Counted from the stretch's first letter, positions 34,346 through 47,388 are shown. The stretch is 64,000 nt of DNA from Streptomyces sp. CNH099 (GCA_000514715.1 AZWL01000001.1:806186-870185); one strand, 5' to 3'. Program-made: numbers and translations. Notes: generated by a model not told the origin, from the letters alone.

Positions 34346-36619
34346 ATGATGACTGTGGCGGTCCACGAGGGCAGGAATGCGGCGGAGCGGGCGTGGCGCG
34401 GGTTCGGCGGCTCGCGCTGGCGCGAACGGGTCGACGTGCGGGAGTTCATCCAGGCCAACTACACGCCCTACGAGGGCGACGGCTCCTTCCTCGCCGGGCC
34501 CACAGAGCGGACCCGGGCGGTGTGGGCCGCGGTGGCCGGGCTCTTTCCGGAGGAGCGGCGCAAGGGCGTGCTGGACGTCGACGCCGCCACTCCCTCGACC
34601 ATCACCTCCCACGCGCCCGGGTACATCGACAAGGACCGCGAGCTGATCGTGGGGCTGCAGACCGACGCTCCGCTGAAGCGGGCCATCATGCCGGGCGGCG
34701 GGCTGCGGATGGTGGAGAACGGGCTGCGCGCCTACGGCTACGAGCCCGACCCGTTCGTGACGCGGGTCTTCGGTACGTATCGCAAGACGCACAACGACGG
34801 CGTCTTCGACGCCTACACGCCGGAGATGCGCAGCGCACGGAAGGCCGGGATCATCACCGGGCTGCCCGACGCCTACGGCCGCGGCCGGATCATCGGCGAC
34901 TACCGCCGGGTCGCGCTGTACGGCACCGCCCGGCTGGTCGAGGCCAAGCGCGCCGAGCGCGCCCTGCTCGACGCCGAGCCGTCCACGGCCGAGGTGATCC
35001 GGGACCGCGAGGAGCTGGCCGAACAGATCAGGGCCCTCGGGGAGCTGGAGCAGATGGCGGCCTCGTACGGCTGCGACGTCAGCCGTCCCGCGCGGACCGC
35101 GCACGAGGCCGTCCAGTGGCTCTATCTCGGGTTCCTGGGAGCGGTGAAGGAGCAGAACGGCGCGGCGATGTCGCTGGGCCGGACCTCCACCTTCCTGGAC
35201 GTGTATCTGCAGCGCGATCTCGACGAGGGCGTCATCGACGAGTCGCGGGCGCAGGAGCTGATCGACGACTTCGTCGTGAAGCTGCGCATCGTGCGCTTCC
35301 TGCGCACCCCGGAGTACGACGCGCTGTTCTCCGGCGACCCGACCTGGGTCACCGAGTCCATCGGGGGCATCGGCGCGGACGGCCGGCCGCTGGTCACCCG
35401 CACGTCCTTCCGTTTCCTGCAGACCCTGTACAACCTCGGGCCGGCACCCGAGCCCAACCTCACCGTCATGTGGTCGCCGAAGCTCCCGGCCGGCTTCAAG
35501 CGGTTCTGCGCCCAGGCCTCGATCGACACCAGCTCCATCCAGTACGAGTCGGACGAGCTGATGCGCCCGGTCACCGGCGACGACACCGCCATCGCCTGCT
35601 GCGTCTCGGCGATGACGGTGGGCCGGCAGATGCAGTTCTTCGGTGCCCGCGTCAACCTCGCCAAGGCGCTGCTGTACGCGATCAACGGCGGCCGCGACGA
35701 GCTGACCGGCGAGCAGATCGCCCCGCCCACCACTCCCCTGACCGGCGAGTACCTGGACTACGACGAGCTGTACGCGGCGTACGACCGCACCCTGGACTGG
35801 CTGGCGGCCACGTACGTCGACGCGCTGAACGTCATCCACTACATGCATGACAAGTACGCCTACGAGCGGCTGGAGATGGCGCTGCACGACCACCCGGTGC
35901 ACCGCACCATGGCCTGCGGCATCGCCGGCCTGTCCGTCGCCGCCGACAGTCTCTCCGCGGTCAGGCACGCGCGGGTGCGGGTGATCCGCGACGCCGCCGG
36001 GCTGGCCGTCGACTACGTGGCTGAGGGCGGCCCCGAGGCGTACCCGGCCTACGGCAACAACGACGACCGCGCCGACGGCATCGCCGTCGGCCTCGTGCGC
36101 TCCTTCATGGCCAAGGTGCGCCGCCACCCCGCCTACCGGAACGCCGAGCACACCCAGTCGGTCCTCACCATCACCTCGAACGTCGTCTACGGCAAGCACA
36201 CCGGCAACACCCCCGACGGCCGGCGCGCCGGCGCCCCCTTCGCGCCCGGCGCCAACCCCATGAACGGCCGCGACCGGCACGGCATGGCGGCCTCCGCGCT
36301 GTCGGTGGCCAAGCTGCCGTACGACCACGCCCGCGACGGGATCTCCCTGACCTCCACCGTCACCCCGGAGGGCCTGGGCCACGACCCCGCCGAGCGGGCG
36401 GAGCACCTCGTCGGCGTACTGGACGGCTACGTCGCCGCCGGCGGCTTCCACATGAACGTCAACGTCCTGGACCGGGCGACGCTGGAGGACGCGATGGAGC
36501 ACCCGGAGAAGTACCCGGAGCTGACCATCCGTGTCTCCGGCTACGCGGTCAACTTCATCCGCCTGACACGCGAGCAGCAGCTCGACGTGATCGGCCGCAC
36601 GTTCCACGACTCCCGGTGA
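34346..36619 (+). CDS. pflB: Pyruvate formate-lyase
   Basis: A 757-residue glycyl-radical enzyme. The catalytic pair C418-C419 lies in I-A-C-C-V-S-A-M, and the glycyl-radical site G732 in R-V-S-G-Y-A-V-N-F, as in pyruvate formate-lyase, which converts pyruvate and CoA to formate and acetyl-CoA. The enzyme is oxygen-sensitive and needs the PflA activase, encoded next with GTGA overlap. AdhE follows. ATG 34346 is preceded by GAAGGGGC. Unusual for an aerobic streptomycete; it would yield acetyl-CoA without a redox cofactor under hypoxia. Confidence 0.93.
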   Translation: MMTVAVHEGRNAAERAWRGFGGSRWRERVDVREFIQANYTPYEGDGSFLAGPTERTRAVWAAVAGLFPEERRKGVLDVDAATPSTITSHAPGYIDKDRELIVGLQTDAPLKRAIMPGGGLRMVENGLRAYGYEPDPFVTRVFGTYRKTHNDGVFDAYTPEMRSARKAGIITGLPDAYGRGRIIGDYRRVALYGTARLVEAKRAERALLDAEPSTAEVIRDREELAEQIRALGELEQMAASYGCDVSRPARTAHEAVQWLYLGFLGAVKEQNGAAMSLGRTSTFLDVYLQRDLDEGVIDESRAQELIDDFVVKLRIVRFLRTPEYDALFSGDPTWVTESIGGIGADGRPLVTRTSFRFLQTLYNLGPAPEPNLTVMWSPKLPAGFKRFCAQASIDTSSIQYESDELMRPVTGDDTAIACCVSAMTVGRQMQFFGARVNLAKALLYAINGGRDELTGEQIAPPTTPLTGEYLDYDELYAAYDRTLDWLAATYVDALNVIHYMHDKYAYERLEMALHDHPVHRTMACGIAGLSVAADSLSAVRHARVRVIRDAAGLAVDYVAEGGPEAYPAYGNNDDRADGIAVGLVRSFMAKVRRHPAYRNAEHTQSVLTITSNVVYGKHTGNTPDGRRAGAPFAPGANPMNGRDRHGMAASALSVAKLPYDHARDGISLTSTVTPEGLGHDPAERAEHLVGVLDGYVAAGGFHMNVNVLDRATLEDAMEHPEKYPELTIRVSGYAVNFIRLTREQQLDVIGRTFHDSR

Positions 36620-37368
36620 ACACCGTGGAGAAGGTGGCCGCGCCGGTGGGCCGCATCCACTCCTGGGACCTGTCCACCGGCGTGGACGGCCCGGGCACCC
36701 GCTTCGTACTCTTCGTCAGCGGCTGCCCGCTGCGCTGCCTGTACTGCGCCAACCCCGACACCTGGCACATGCGCGACGGCCGGCGGGCCACGGCCGACGA
36801 GGTCATGGCACGCATCGAGCAGCACCGTCCGTTCCTCGAAGCCGCGGGCGGCGGGGTGACCCTGAGCGGCGGAGAGCCGCTGCTGCAGGCGCGGTTCGCC
36901 GAGGAGGTCCTGCGCCGGTGCCGGGCACGGGGCCTGCACACCGCGCTGGACACCTCCGGTGTCCTCGGCGCCCGGGCGGGCAGTGCGCTGCTGGCGCACA
37001 CGAACCTCGTCCTGCTGGACGTCAAGTCCTACGACCACGCCGCGTACCGCAGGCTGACCGGCGGCCGGCTCGCCCCCACGCTCGCGTTCGCCCGCCGGCT
37101 GGAGCGGCTGCACGTCCCCGTGTGGGTCCGCTACGTGCTGGTCCCGGGCTGGACGGACGACGACGACGCCGTCGACGGCCTCGGCACGTTCCTCGCCGGT
37201 CTCGGCAACGTCGAGCGCGTGGACGTGCTGCCGTTCCACAAGCTGGGCGCCGCCAAGTACGAGGCGCTCGGCATCCCCTTCCCGCTGCGCGACACCCCGG
37301 TACCGGACCGGGGCCTCGTACGGCGGGTCCGCGACCGCTTCACCGCACACGGCCTGCGCGCGTGCTGA
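36616..37368 (+). CDS. pflA: Pyruvate formate-lyase activating enzyme
   Basis: A 250-residue radical SAM activase with C37-x3-C41-x2-C44 ([10 protein letters not shown]), G-G-E-P, and the length of PflA. It generates the glycyl radical on PflB using SAM and a [4Fe-4S] cluster. GTG 36616 overlaps the pflB stop by 4 bases. The adhE gene follows 38 bases later. Confidence 0.92.
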   Translation: MNTVEKVAAPVGRIHSWDLSTGVDGPGTRFVLFVSGCPLRCLYCANPDTWHMRDGRRATADEVMARIEQHRPFLEAAGGGVTLSGGEPLLQARFAEEVLRRCRARGLHTALDTSGVLGARAGSALLAHTNLVLLDVKSYDHAAYRRLTGGRLAPTLAFARRLERLHVPVWVRYVLVPGWTDDDDAVDGLGTFLAGLGNVERVDVLPFHKLGAAKYEALGIPFPLRDTPVPDRGLVRRVRDRFTAHGLRAC

Positions 37369-37406
37369 GCCACGCGGCAGAACTCGACGACGAAAGGCAC
37401 ATCGCC

Positions 37407-40076
37407 ATGACCGGCCAGGACGAGCGAGACCCCACGACGGCCCTCGACGGCGGGCCGTCCCAGACCACCGCAGCCGTGGACCGCCTGGTCACCCACGGTC
37501 TCAAGGCACTCGGCGACTACGGGTCGCTGACCCAGGAGCAGGTCGACCACATCGTCAGGAAGGCATCGGTCGCCGCTCTCGACCGGCACACGCACCTGGC
37601 GCTGCTGGCCGTCGAGGAGACCGGGCGCGGCGTCTTCGAGGACAAGGCGGTCAAGAACATGTTCGCGTGCGAACACGTCACGCACGGCATGGGCCGGATG
37701 AAGACCGTCGGCGTCATCGCCCGCGACGAGACCGAGGACATGATCGAGATCGCGGAGCCGGTGGGCGTGGTGTGCGCGATCACCCCGGTCACCAACCCGA
37801 CCTCCACCACCGTCTTCAAGGCGCTGATGGCGCTGAAGACCCGCAACCCGGTGGTCTTCGCCTTCCACCCGTCCGCCCAGCGGTGCAGCGCGGAGGCGGC
37901 CCGTGTCGTGCGCGACGCGGCCGTGGCCGCGGGCGCGCCGGAACACTGCGTGCAGTGGATCGAGGAGCCCTCCGTCGAGGCCACGCGCACCCTGATGCAC
38001 CATCCGGGGGTCTCGCTCATCCTCGCCACCGGCGGCAACAGCATGGTCAAGGCCGCCTACTCGGCGGGCAAGCCGGCGCTCGGCGTGGGTGCGGGCAACG
38101 TTCCCGCCTACGTCCACAAGAGCGCCGACCTGCGACGTGCCGTGAACGACGTGGTGCTGTCGAAGTCGTTCGACAACGGGATGATCTGCGCCTCCGAACA
38201 GGCCGTCATCCTGGACACCGAGGTGTACGACGCGGCGCTGGCCGAGTTCCGCACCCTGCACGCCCATGTGGCCACCGGTGCGGAGAAGGCCAAGCTGGAG
38301 GCGTTCCTCTTCCCCGCCGGTGCCACGAACGCGGGCTGCGAGCCCAAGGTCAACGCGGCGGCCGTCGGACGTAGTCCGGCGTGGATCGCGGAACAGGCGG
38401 GGTTCAGCGTGCCCGAGGACACCTCCGTGATCCTGGCAGAGGCCGGAGGCGTGGGCCAGGACGAGCCGCTGACCCGCGAGAAGCTGTGCCCGGTGCTCGC
38501 CGTGCTGCGCGCCGGCTCACCGCGCCAGGGTTTCGATCTGGCCGCCGAGATGGTGGCCTTCCACGGGCAGGGGCACAGCGCCGTCATCCACACCGGGGAC
38601 CGCGAGCTGGCCGAGGCGTACGGCATGCGTATGGAGACCGTCCGGATCATCGTCAACTCGCCCTCCTCACAGGGCGCGATCGGCGGTGTCTACAACAGCC
38701 TGCTGCCCTCCCTGACCCTGGGCTGCGGCACGTGGGGCAGCACGTCGGTGTCCGACAACGTCTCCGCCGCCCACCTGCTGAACATCAAACGGGTCGGTGC
38801 GCGCCAGAACAACCTGCAGTGGTTCAAGGTCCCCCCGAAGATCTACTTCGAGCCGCAGGCCATCCGCTACCTGGCCGCCATGCCGGACCTCCACCGCGTC
38901 ACCATCGTCACCGACACGACCATGACCCGCCTCGGCTTCGTCGATCGCGTCAGCCGCGTGCTGCGGCACCGCCCAGAGCCGGTCACCCTGCAGATCATCG
39001 ACAACGTCCAGCCCGAGCCGAGCATCGATTCCGTGCAGCACGGCGCCCGGCTGATGCGGGAGTTCCGGCCGGACACCATCATCGCGCTGGGCGGCGGGTC
39101 GCCCATGGACGCCGCGAAGGTGATGTGGCTGCTGTACGAACAGCCCGGCATCGACTTCGCCGACATGCGGCAGAAGTTCTCCGACATCCGCAAACGCGCC
39201 TTCCGCTTCCCCGTCCTCGGTGCGGCCGCCCGCCTGGTGTGCATTCCCACCACGTCCGGCACCGGCGCCGAGGTCACCCCGTTCGCCGTCATCTCCGACC
39301 CGGCGACCGGCAAGAAGTACCCTCTCGCCGACTACGCGCTCACCCCCAGCGTGGCCATCGTCGACCCGCTGCTGACCACCGACCTGCCCCCGGCGCTGGC
39401 CGCCGACAGCGGCTTCGACGCCCTCACCCACGCCATCGAGGCCTACGTGTCGGTCTACGCCAACGACTTCACCGACGGTCCCGCCCTGCACGCCGTCCGG
39501 CTGGTCTTCGACCACCTCGAAGCGGCCGTGAACGACCGGGCGGCCTCCCCCGTGGCGCGGGAGAAGCTGCACAACGCGGGCACCATCGCCGGCATGGCCT
39601 TCGGCAACGCCTTCCTCGGCATCGTGCACGCCATGTCCCACACCCTGGGGGCCACGTTCCACGTCGCTCACGGACGGACGAACGCGGTGCTGCTGCCCCA
39701 CGTCATCCGCTACAACGGCACCGTGCCGGCGAAGCTCACCGGCTGGCCGAAGTACGAGCACTACCGCGCACCCGAGCGCTTCCAGGACATCGCCCGCACC
39801 CTCGGCCTGCCCGCCGGCAGCGCCGGGGAAGCCGTCGAGTCCCTCGCCGCGGCGGTGGAGCGGCTCCGCGACGCCGTCGGCATCGAGCCCTCCTTCCAGA
39901 AGCTCGGCGTGGACGAGCAGAGCTTCCTCGAAGCCCTGCCCCGGCAGGCCCTCAACGCCTACGAGGACCAGTGCGCGCCCGCGAACCCGCGGATGCCGAT
40001 GCTGGACGACATGAAGGAGCTGATGCGAGCGGCCTACTACGGCGGCGGCGCCCCCGAACCGGCCTCCGCCCGGTAG
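37407..40076 (+). CDS. adhE: Bifunctional acetaldehyde-CoA/alcohol dehydrogenase
   Basis: An 889-residue AdhE. Residues about 20-440 are the CoA-acylating aldehyde dehydrogenase, with the catalytic Cys261 in M-I-C-A-S-E-Q. Residues about 450-880 are the iron-dependent alcohol dehydrogenase (G-G-G-S-P-M-D-A-A-K and an H-A-M-S-H-T metal-binding stretch). It reduces acetyl-CoA to ethanol, re-oxidising two NADH, a mixed-acid fermentation partner of Pfl. ATG 37407; same operon as pflBA. Followed by a 44-base palindrome. Confidence 0.93.
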   Translation: MTGQDERDPTTALDGGPSQTTAAVDRLVTHGLKALGDYGSLTQEQVDHIVRKASVAALDRHTHLALLAVEETGRGVFEDKAVKNMFACEHVTHGMGRMKTVGVIARDETEDMIEIAEPVGVVCAITPVTNPTSTTVFKALMALKTRNPVVFAFHPSAQRCSAEAARVVRDAAVAAGAPEHCVQWIEEPSVEATRTLMHHPGVSLILATGGNSMVKAAYSAGKPALGVGAGNVPAYVHKSADLRRAVNDVVLSKSFDNGMICASEQAVILDTEVYDAALAEFRTLHAHVATGAEKAKLEAFLFPAGATNAGCEPKVNAAAVGRSPAWIAEQAGFSVPEDTSVILAEAGGVGQDEPLTREKLCPVLAVLRAGSPRQGFDLAAEMVAFHGQGHSAVIHTGDRELAEAYGMRMETVRIIVNSPSSQGAIGGVYNSLLPSLTLGCGTWGSTSVSDNVSAAHLLNIKRVGARQNNLQWFKVPPKIYFEPQAIRYLAAMPDLHRVTIVTDTTMTRLGFVDRVSRVLRHRPEPVTLQIIDNVQPEPSIDSVQHGARLMREFRPDTIIALGGGSPMDAAKVMWLLYEQPGIDFADMRQKFSDIRKRAFRFPVLGAAARLVCIPTTSGTGAEVTPFAVISDPATGKKYPLADYALTPSVAIVDPLLTTDLPPALAADSGFDALTHAIEAYVSVYANDFTDGPALHAVRLVFDHLEAAVNDRAASPVAREKLHNAGTIAGMAFGNAFLGIVHAMSHTLGATFHVAHGRTNAVLLPHVIRYNGTVPAKLTGWPKYEHYRAPERFQDIARTLGLPAGSAGEAVESLAAAVERLRDAVGIEPSFQKLGVDEQSFLEALPRQALNAYEDQCAPANPRMPMLDDMKELMRAAYYGGGAPEPASAR

Positions 40077-40092
40077 GCCCGCCCGCCACCCG

Positions 40093-40136
40093 GTGCGGCA
40101 CGGGGCCGTCTCAGCTGAGACGGCCCCGTGCCGCAC
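40093..40136 (+). terminator. 44-base perfect palindrome after adhE
   Basis: Both arms are 22 bases with no loop base (centre AGCT at 40113-40116), starting GTGCGGCACGGGG and ending CCCCGTGCCGCAC. It lies 17 bases past the adhE stop and about 50 before the end of the convergent USP gene, so it can terminate both. The perfect, loop-free symmetry also suits a protein-binding site. Confidence 0.75.
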
Positions 40137-40186
40137 TGCGGGACGATGCCCGGCTGTCCCGGCCGCGGCGGGACGACGCACCGGGC

Positions 40187-41002
40187 TCAGGGCGTCGGTA
40201 CGACCACCACGGGGCAGCGGGCGTGGTGCAGGACGGCCTCGGTGGTGGGACTCAGCCGCGTGCCGCCGCGGCCGACGACAATGCGTTCGGCCTGTGCGGA
40301 CGCCGCCACCAGCGCCTCGTCGGGGGGCAGCAGCCGCAGGTCGTCGTGGACCTCCACCGCCGGGTACTCCTCCCGCCAGCCCCGCAGCGTGTCGCTGAGC
40401 CGCTGGACCTCCTGGTCCTCCCACCCCCCGCGATCCTCCTCCGGCACCGCGTACGGCAGCCGCCGGGCGGCCGGCGGCAGGCCCCAGGCGTGCACCGCGC
40501 GCAGTACGGCTCCGCGGCGCTGGGCCGTGGCGAAGGCCAGGTCCACCGCGGACCGGTCCGCGTGGCGGGCGTCGACGCCCAGGACCACCTCGCCGCTGTC
40601 CGCCTCCCGCTCCCCCGCCGGCACCAGCGCCACCGCACAGGGCGCACGCACCACCAGGGCGGACACCGCACCGCCGGAGCCCTCCGCGCCGGGCGCCCCC
40701 AGCACCAGCAGTCCGGCTTCCGCCTCCGCCCCGGCCGCGGCAAGCTCCACTCCCGGGTCGCCGTGCCGCAGCCGTGTCGTGACCCGCAGCGCAGGATGCC
40801 GGCCGGCCAGGTGCCGAGCAGCCCGCGCAAGGAGCAGACCGGCGCCGGGGGCGGGGGTGTCCGTGGGCGGATCCGGCCGCGTCGCGACGACGTGCACCAG
40901 CCGCAACTCCGCTCCCAGCGTGACGGCTTCTCCGGCCGCCCAGTCCGCAGCCGCGGCGCTGCCCGCGGAGCCGTCGATCGCGGCGACGACGCTTCCTGGC
41001 AT
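40187..41002 (-). CDS. Universal stress protein, tandem UspA
   Basis: A 271-residue protein with two UspA domains. N-domain starts V-V-A-A-I-D-G-S; the second starts near residue 140 (V-V-L-G-V-D). The C-terminal ATP-binding region is V-G-R-G-G-T-R-L-S and the end H-H-A-R-C-P-V-V-V-V-P. Start ATG 41002 follows AGGAGG. Such tandem USPs are typical DosR/OsdR dormancy-regulon members. Downstream of PPDK on the same strand, with about 90 bases between. Confidence 0.85.
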   Translation of the reverse strand: MPGSVVAAIDGSAGSAAAADWAAGEAVTLGAELRLVHVVATRPDPPTDTPAPGAGLLLARAARHLAGRHPALRVTTRLRHGDPGVELAAAGAEAEAGLLVLGAPGAEGSGGAVSALVVRAPCAVALVPAGEREADSGEVVLGVDARHADRSAVDLAFATAQRRGAVLRAVHAWGLPPAARRLPYAVPEEDRGGWEDQEVQRLSDTLRGWREEYPAVEVHDDLRLLPPDEALVAASAQAERIVVGRGGTRLSPTTEAVLHHARCPVVVVPTP

Positions 41003-41091
41003 CTCCCGGCCTCCTCCTTCCACCGCCCGGATCCTCGCACCGAACGGGCGCGGAGCCGCCGCCACGGCCGCCCCGCGCCCAGTGTGCCGTC

Positions 41092-43800
<2,709 letters not shown>

Positions 43801-43842
43801 GCGGATCCTCTTCCTCCTGCGGGATGGGCCCGCGGTCAGGCG

Positions 43843-43905
43843 TTACGGGACGACGGCGACGGGGCAGTGGGCGTGGTGCGGCACGGCACCACGCGGTGCT
43901 CCTCC
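43843..43905 (-). pseudogene. Universal stress protein C-terminal remnant
   Basis: The final codons of a USP survive: V-P-H-H-A-H-C-P-V-A-V-V-P then TAA (43843-43845). They closely match the ends of the intact USPs (L-H-H-A-H-C-P-V-I-L-V-P at 62310). The upstream frame hits a stop and no other USP part exists. It is a deletion scar between PPDK and the GH65 gene. Confidence 0.65.
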
Positions 43906-44093
43906 TCAGAGCCTCGTCCGCGCCGGTCGCAGTCGGCAGGGCCGCCCGGTGCCCCCGCCGGAGCTGCCCGGCCCGAACCCCGCCCGCCGACCGGCCCGGG
44001 ACGACCGCGACGGCCGAGGAACCCCGGTGGGACGGATCGCGTCGGCACGCCTACCGGAGAGGCCGGCGGCGCGAGGGGACGGAGCCGGGACGC

Positions 44094-46508
44094 TCAGGCG
44101 CCGGGAAGCCGGAGACGGCGGGTCTCGCCCGGTTCGACGGTGACGGTGCGGGCGGGCAGCATCAGGGTGAGCGGCGGGGACGTGGACTGCGGAACGGTGA
44201 CCCGGAGGCGGCCGGCGCCCAGGCGCAGCTCGATGTCCCGGTGCTCGCGGTAGCGCACGCGAACGGCGTACTCGGACAGCTGCGGCAGCGGCACGGGGTC
44301 GAGCCGCAGCGCGTCGTCGCGGGTCTCCAGGCCGGTCAGGCCGCGCTGGACCATGTCGAGGGTGCCGGCCATGGCGCCCAGGTGGATGCCCTCGCCGGTG
44401 GTACCGCCCTGGATGTCGGCCACGTCGCTGGTGAGCGCCTCCAGGCAGTACTGCCACGCCTCCGCGCGGCGGGCTCGCGCGAGCACCCAGCCGTGCACGA
44501 GGCTGGAGAGGGTGGAGCCGTGGCTGGTGCGGGCCAGGTAGTAGTCGACGGTGCGGCACCACAGCGCGTCGTCCAGCCGGTGGCCCAGCCGGCGGAAGAC
44601 GCGGGCCAGCTCGGCCGGGGAGAAGAGGTAGCCGAGCATGAGGACGTCGGCCTGCTTGGAGGCCTGGTAGCGGTTGACGGTGTCGTCCTCGGCCTCCAGG
44701 ATCCGGTCCAGGCGGCGGATGTCGCCGTAGCGGCCGCGGTAGCCCTCCCAGTCGAGTTCGGCCAGGTCGCCGTAGCCGTCGAACTGGCTGATCACGTCGC
44801 GGTGGAACGGGACATGGAGGGTACGGGAGACCTCGTCCCAGCGCGCCGTCTCCTCGTCGTCCAGCCGCAGCTGCTCCGTCAGCTCGCGCCGGCGCGCCTC
44901 GGGCAGCCCGGCGAGGAGTTCGAGCGCGCGTTCCAGCACCCAGGCGGCGGTGATGTTGGTGTACGCGTTGTCGTCGAGCCCCGGGCGGTCGGCGTCGGGA
45001 TAGGCGTCGTGGTACTCGTCGGGACCGAGGACGCCGCGGATGCGGTGGCGTTCGCACGCGGGGTCCCAGGCGGCGAGGTCGGCGAAGAAACGCGCGACCT
45101 CCAGCACCGTCTCGGCGCCGCTGCCGTGCAGGTACGCGGTGTCGCCGGTGGCCTGTCCGTACTGCCAGACGTTGTAGGCGACGGCCAGGCCCACGTGGTG
45201 CTGGAGGCGGCTGTGGTCCGGCAGCCAGCGGCCGGAGCGCGGGTTCAGGTGCACCTCCTGGGTCTCCTCACGGCCGTCGCTGCCGCTCTGCCAGGGGTAC
45301 ATGGCGCCGCGGCACCCGGCCGCGGCGGCGGCGCGGCGGGCCGCGGGCAGGCGGCGGTGGCGGTAGTCGAGCAGGGCGCGGGAGACCTCCGGCAGGTGGA
45401 GGTTCAGGTACGGCAGGACGAACAGCTCGTCCCAGAAGACGTGCCCGCGGTACGCCTCGCCGTGCAGGCCCCGCGCGGGCACACCGGCGTCCAGCTCCGC
45501 GGTGTGCGGGGAGAGGGTCTGCAGCAGGTGGAAGGTGTGCAGCCGCAGGATGGTCTCCGCCTCGCCGGGCACGTGCAGCCCGGTGCGCCGCCACAGGCGC
45601 TCCCAGGCAGCCGTGTGGGAGGCCAGGAGAGCGGTGAAGTCCGGTGCTTCGCGCGCCCCGGCGCGGGCGGCCTGGAGCGGGTCGCCCGTGGCGGGGTCGC
45701 GCGAGGTGTGCAGTGCCGCGGTCTTCTCCACGGTGACGGGCGTGCCGGCGACGGCGCGTACGGTGAGCAGCCCGGCGATACGCGCGCCGTCGTCGCGTAC
45801 CGACCGTGGGCCGGTCGTCCCGCCCGTCGTGACGCGGGTCCGGGCCGCCAGCGCGACGCGTACGCCGGACGCGCTGGTGCGGCAGCGCAGCCACACCGTG
45901 TCCGGCTCGTCGGCGCCGGTGTGGACGTGGGTGAGGTGGCGGCCGGCGAGCGCGCGGTAGCGGGCGACGCCGGCGTTGGTCACCGACCCGTCGAGTCCCG
46001 ACTCGACCTCCAGGGTCCCCGACCAGTCCAGCGGGGTCAGGGTGGTGCACAGCGCCGCCAGATGCGGGTCGCCCATGTGCACCAGACGCTGCTCGGCCAG
46101 CTCGATCCGGCACCCGTCCTCCTGGCCGGTGAAGACCGCGCTGCGCTCCAGCACTCCGGTGCGCAGCCGCAGGCGCTGCCGGTAGCCGGCGGGGTCGGCG
46201 TCGGCGGCGGTGAGCCAGGGGCCGGGGGCGCGGCCGTCGGGGCGGGCGCGGAAGCGCAGCGGCAACCAGTTCGGCAGGTTGACCATGTCCTCGTTCTCGA
46301 CCTCCCGCCCGGAGACGGAGGAGGTGAGGCGGTTGTAGAGGCCGGCGGCGTAGGTGCCCGGGTAGTGGGTCCCGTCGGCGTCGGCCTCGGGGGCGGCGCC
46401 GCGGGTGGCGACATAGCCGTTGCCCAGGGTGCACAGCGCCTCGCGCAGCTGCACCTGCGCCGGGTCGTAGCCCTCGTACGTCCAGGTCCAGGTCTCGTCG
46501 CCGGTCAT
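44094..46508 (-). CDS. GH65 glycoside phosphorylase (trehalose/maltose/kojibiose type)
   Basis: An 804-residue GH65 enzyme with an N-terminal beta-sandwich and an (alpha/alpha)6 barrel. The acid residue is E498 in G-P-D-E-Y-H. The phosphate-binding K-Q and the nearby A-Y-T-N-I-T-A-A-W motif agree with maltose/trehalose-type phosphorylases. It converts a disaccharide and phosphate to glucose and beta-glucose-1-phosphate without spending ATP. The next gene is a beta-phosphoglucomutase-like HAD enzyme, translationally coupled by ATGA overlap, completing the route to glucose-6-phosphate. Disaccharide specificity cannot be read off. Confidence 0.85.
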   Translation of the reverse strand: MTGDETWTWTYEGYDPAQVQLREALCTLGNGYVATRGAAPEADADGTHYPGTYAAGLYNRLTSSVSGREVENEDMVNLPNWLPLRFRARPDGRAPGPWLTAADADPAGYRQRLRLRTGVLERSAVFTGQEDGCRIELAEQRLVHMGDPHLAALCTTLTPLDWSGTLEVESGLDGSVTNAGVARYRALAGRHLTHVHTGADEPDTVWLRCRTSASGVRVALAARTRVTTGGTTGPRSVRDDGARIAGLLTVRAVAGTPVTVEKTAALHTSRDPATGDPLQAARAGAREAPDFTALLASHTAAWERLWRRTGLHVPGEAETILRLHTFHLLQTLSPHTAELDAGVPARGLHGEAYRGHVFWDELFVLPYLNLHLPEVSRALLDYRHRRLPAARRAAAAAGCRGAMYPWQSGSDGREETQEVHLNPRSGRWLPDHSRLQHHVGLAVAYNVWQYGQATGDTAYLHGSGAETVLEVARFFADLAAWDPACERHRIRGVLGPDEYHDAYPDADRPGLDDNAYTNITAAWVLERALELLAGLPEARRRELTEQLRLDDEETARWDEVSRTLHVPFHRDVISQFDGYGDLAELDWEGYRGRYGDIRRLDRILEAEDDTVNRYQASKQADVLMLGYLFSPAELARVFRRLGHRLDDALWCRTVDYYLARTSHGSTLSSLVHGWVLARARRAEAWQYCLEALTSDVADIQGGTTGEGIHLGAMAGTLDMVQRGLTGLETRDDALRLDPVPLPQLSEYAVRVRYREHRDIELRLGAGRLRVTVPQSTSPPLTLMLPARTVTVEPGETRRLRLPGA

Positions 46509-47302
46509 GGGTCCAGCAGCTCCGCCAGGTCGCGGACCACCAGGTCGGCGCCGTGTCGTCGCAGGTCGGCCGCGCTCTCCCGGGTGCCGGTCCGGTCCAC
46601 GCCGACCACCAGGTCGAAGCCGCCGCGGCGGCCGGCCTCGACGCCGGCGAGGGCGTCCTCGACCACGGCGGCCGCGGACGGCTCGGTCTGCAGCCGGCGG
46701 GCGGCTTCGAGGAACAGGTCCGGCGCGGGCTTGCCCTTCAGGTCCAGACGCGCGCTGTCGGCGCCGTCCACCAGGCAGGCGAAGTAGTCCCGCACGCCGG
46801 CACGGCGCAGCAGCTGCCGGGCGTGCCGGGAGGCGGAGACGGCGGCGCAGGGCACGTCGGCCCGGCGCAGCCGGTCCAGCAGGTGCACGGTGCCCGGATA
46901 GGCCTCGACGCCGTGCTCGTCCAGGTGGGCGGTGAAGGCGGCTTCCTTGGCCGCGGCCACCGCCCACACGGTGTCGGTGCCCGCGGGGTCCGCGGGAGTG
47001 CCCGGAGGCAGCGTCAGCCCGCGGGCGGCGAGGAAGTCGGCGGCACCGTCGATGCGGGGCTTGCCGTCGACGAGGCGCCGGTAGTCCTCGACGGGGTCGA
47101 ACGGGCCGCGCAGCGCGGGGTCCGCGGGCGGGTGGGCGCGCAGGGCGGCGTCGAAGGCCGGTTTCCAGGCCGCGGCGTGGACGCGGGCGGAGTCGGTGAT
47201 GACGCCGTCGGTGTCGAACACCACGGCGTGGAGGCCGTGCAGCCGCGGCACCAGCCCGTCGTGGGGCGTGCCGATCGGTTCGCCGGGAGGGGCTGTCTTC
47301 AT
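46505..47302 (-). CDS. Beta-phosphoglucomutase-like HAD hydrolase
   Basis: A 265-residue HAD protein of the beta-phosphoglucomutase family. Motif I is V-V-F-D-T-D-G-V (nucleophile Asp30, acid Asp32), the cap domain carries D-Y-R-R-L-V-D-G-K, motif II is V-S-A-S, and motif IV is V-E-D-A-L-A-G-V. It would turn beta-glucose-1-phosphate from the coupled GH65 enzyme into glucose-6-phosphate. ATG 47302; its end overlaps the GH65 start. A hairpin separates it from the upstream DoxX-like gene. Confidence 0.88.
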   Translation of the reverse strand: MKTAPPGEPIGTPHDGLVPRLHGLHAVVFDTDGVITDSARVHAAAWKPAFDAALRAHPPADPALRGPFDPVEDYRRLVDGKPRIDGAADFLAARGLTLPPGTPADPAGTDTVWAVAAAKEAAFTAHLDEHGVEAYPGTVHLLDRLRRADVPCAAVSASRHARQLLRRAGVRDYFACLVDGADSARLDLKGKPAPDLFLEAARRLQTEPSAAAVVEDALAGVEAGRRGGFDLVVGVDRTGTRESAADLRRHGADLVVRDLAELLDP

Positions 47303-47333
47303 CGGTGCCGTCTCCTCTCGCTCCGTAACGTAC

Positions 47334-47369
47334 GGCGGTCCGGGCACCGCGGCGGGTACCCGGACCGCC
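47334..47369 (-). terminator. Terminator between DoxX-like gene and HAD gene
   Basis: Stem GGCGGTCCGGG (47334-47344) with CCCGGACCGCC (47359-47369), 14-base loop. It lies 20 bases past the DoxX-like stop, so it separates that transcript from the phosphorylase operon. Confidence 0.65.
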
Positions 47370-47388
47370 CGTGTCGCCGGTGCCGCGG

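Noticed and set aside
36918..37406. Extension of AdhE upstream into pflA
   Set aside because: The frame overlaps pflA out of phase, with no similarity to AdhE; ATG 37407 matches the family start.
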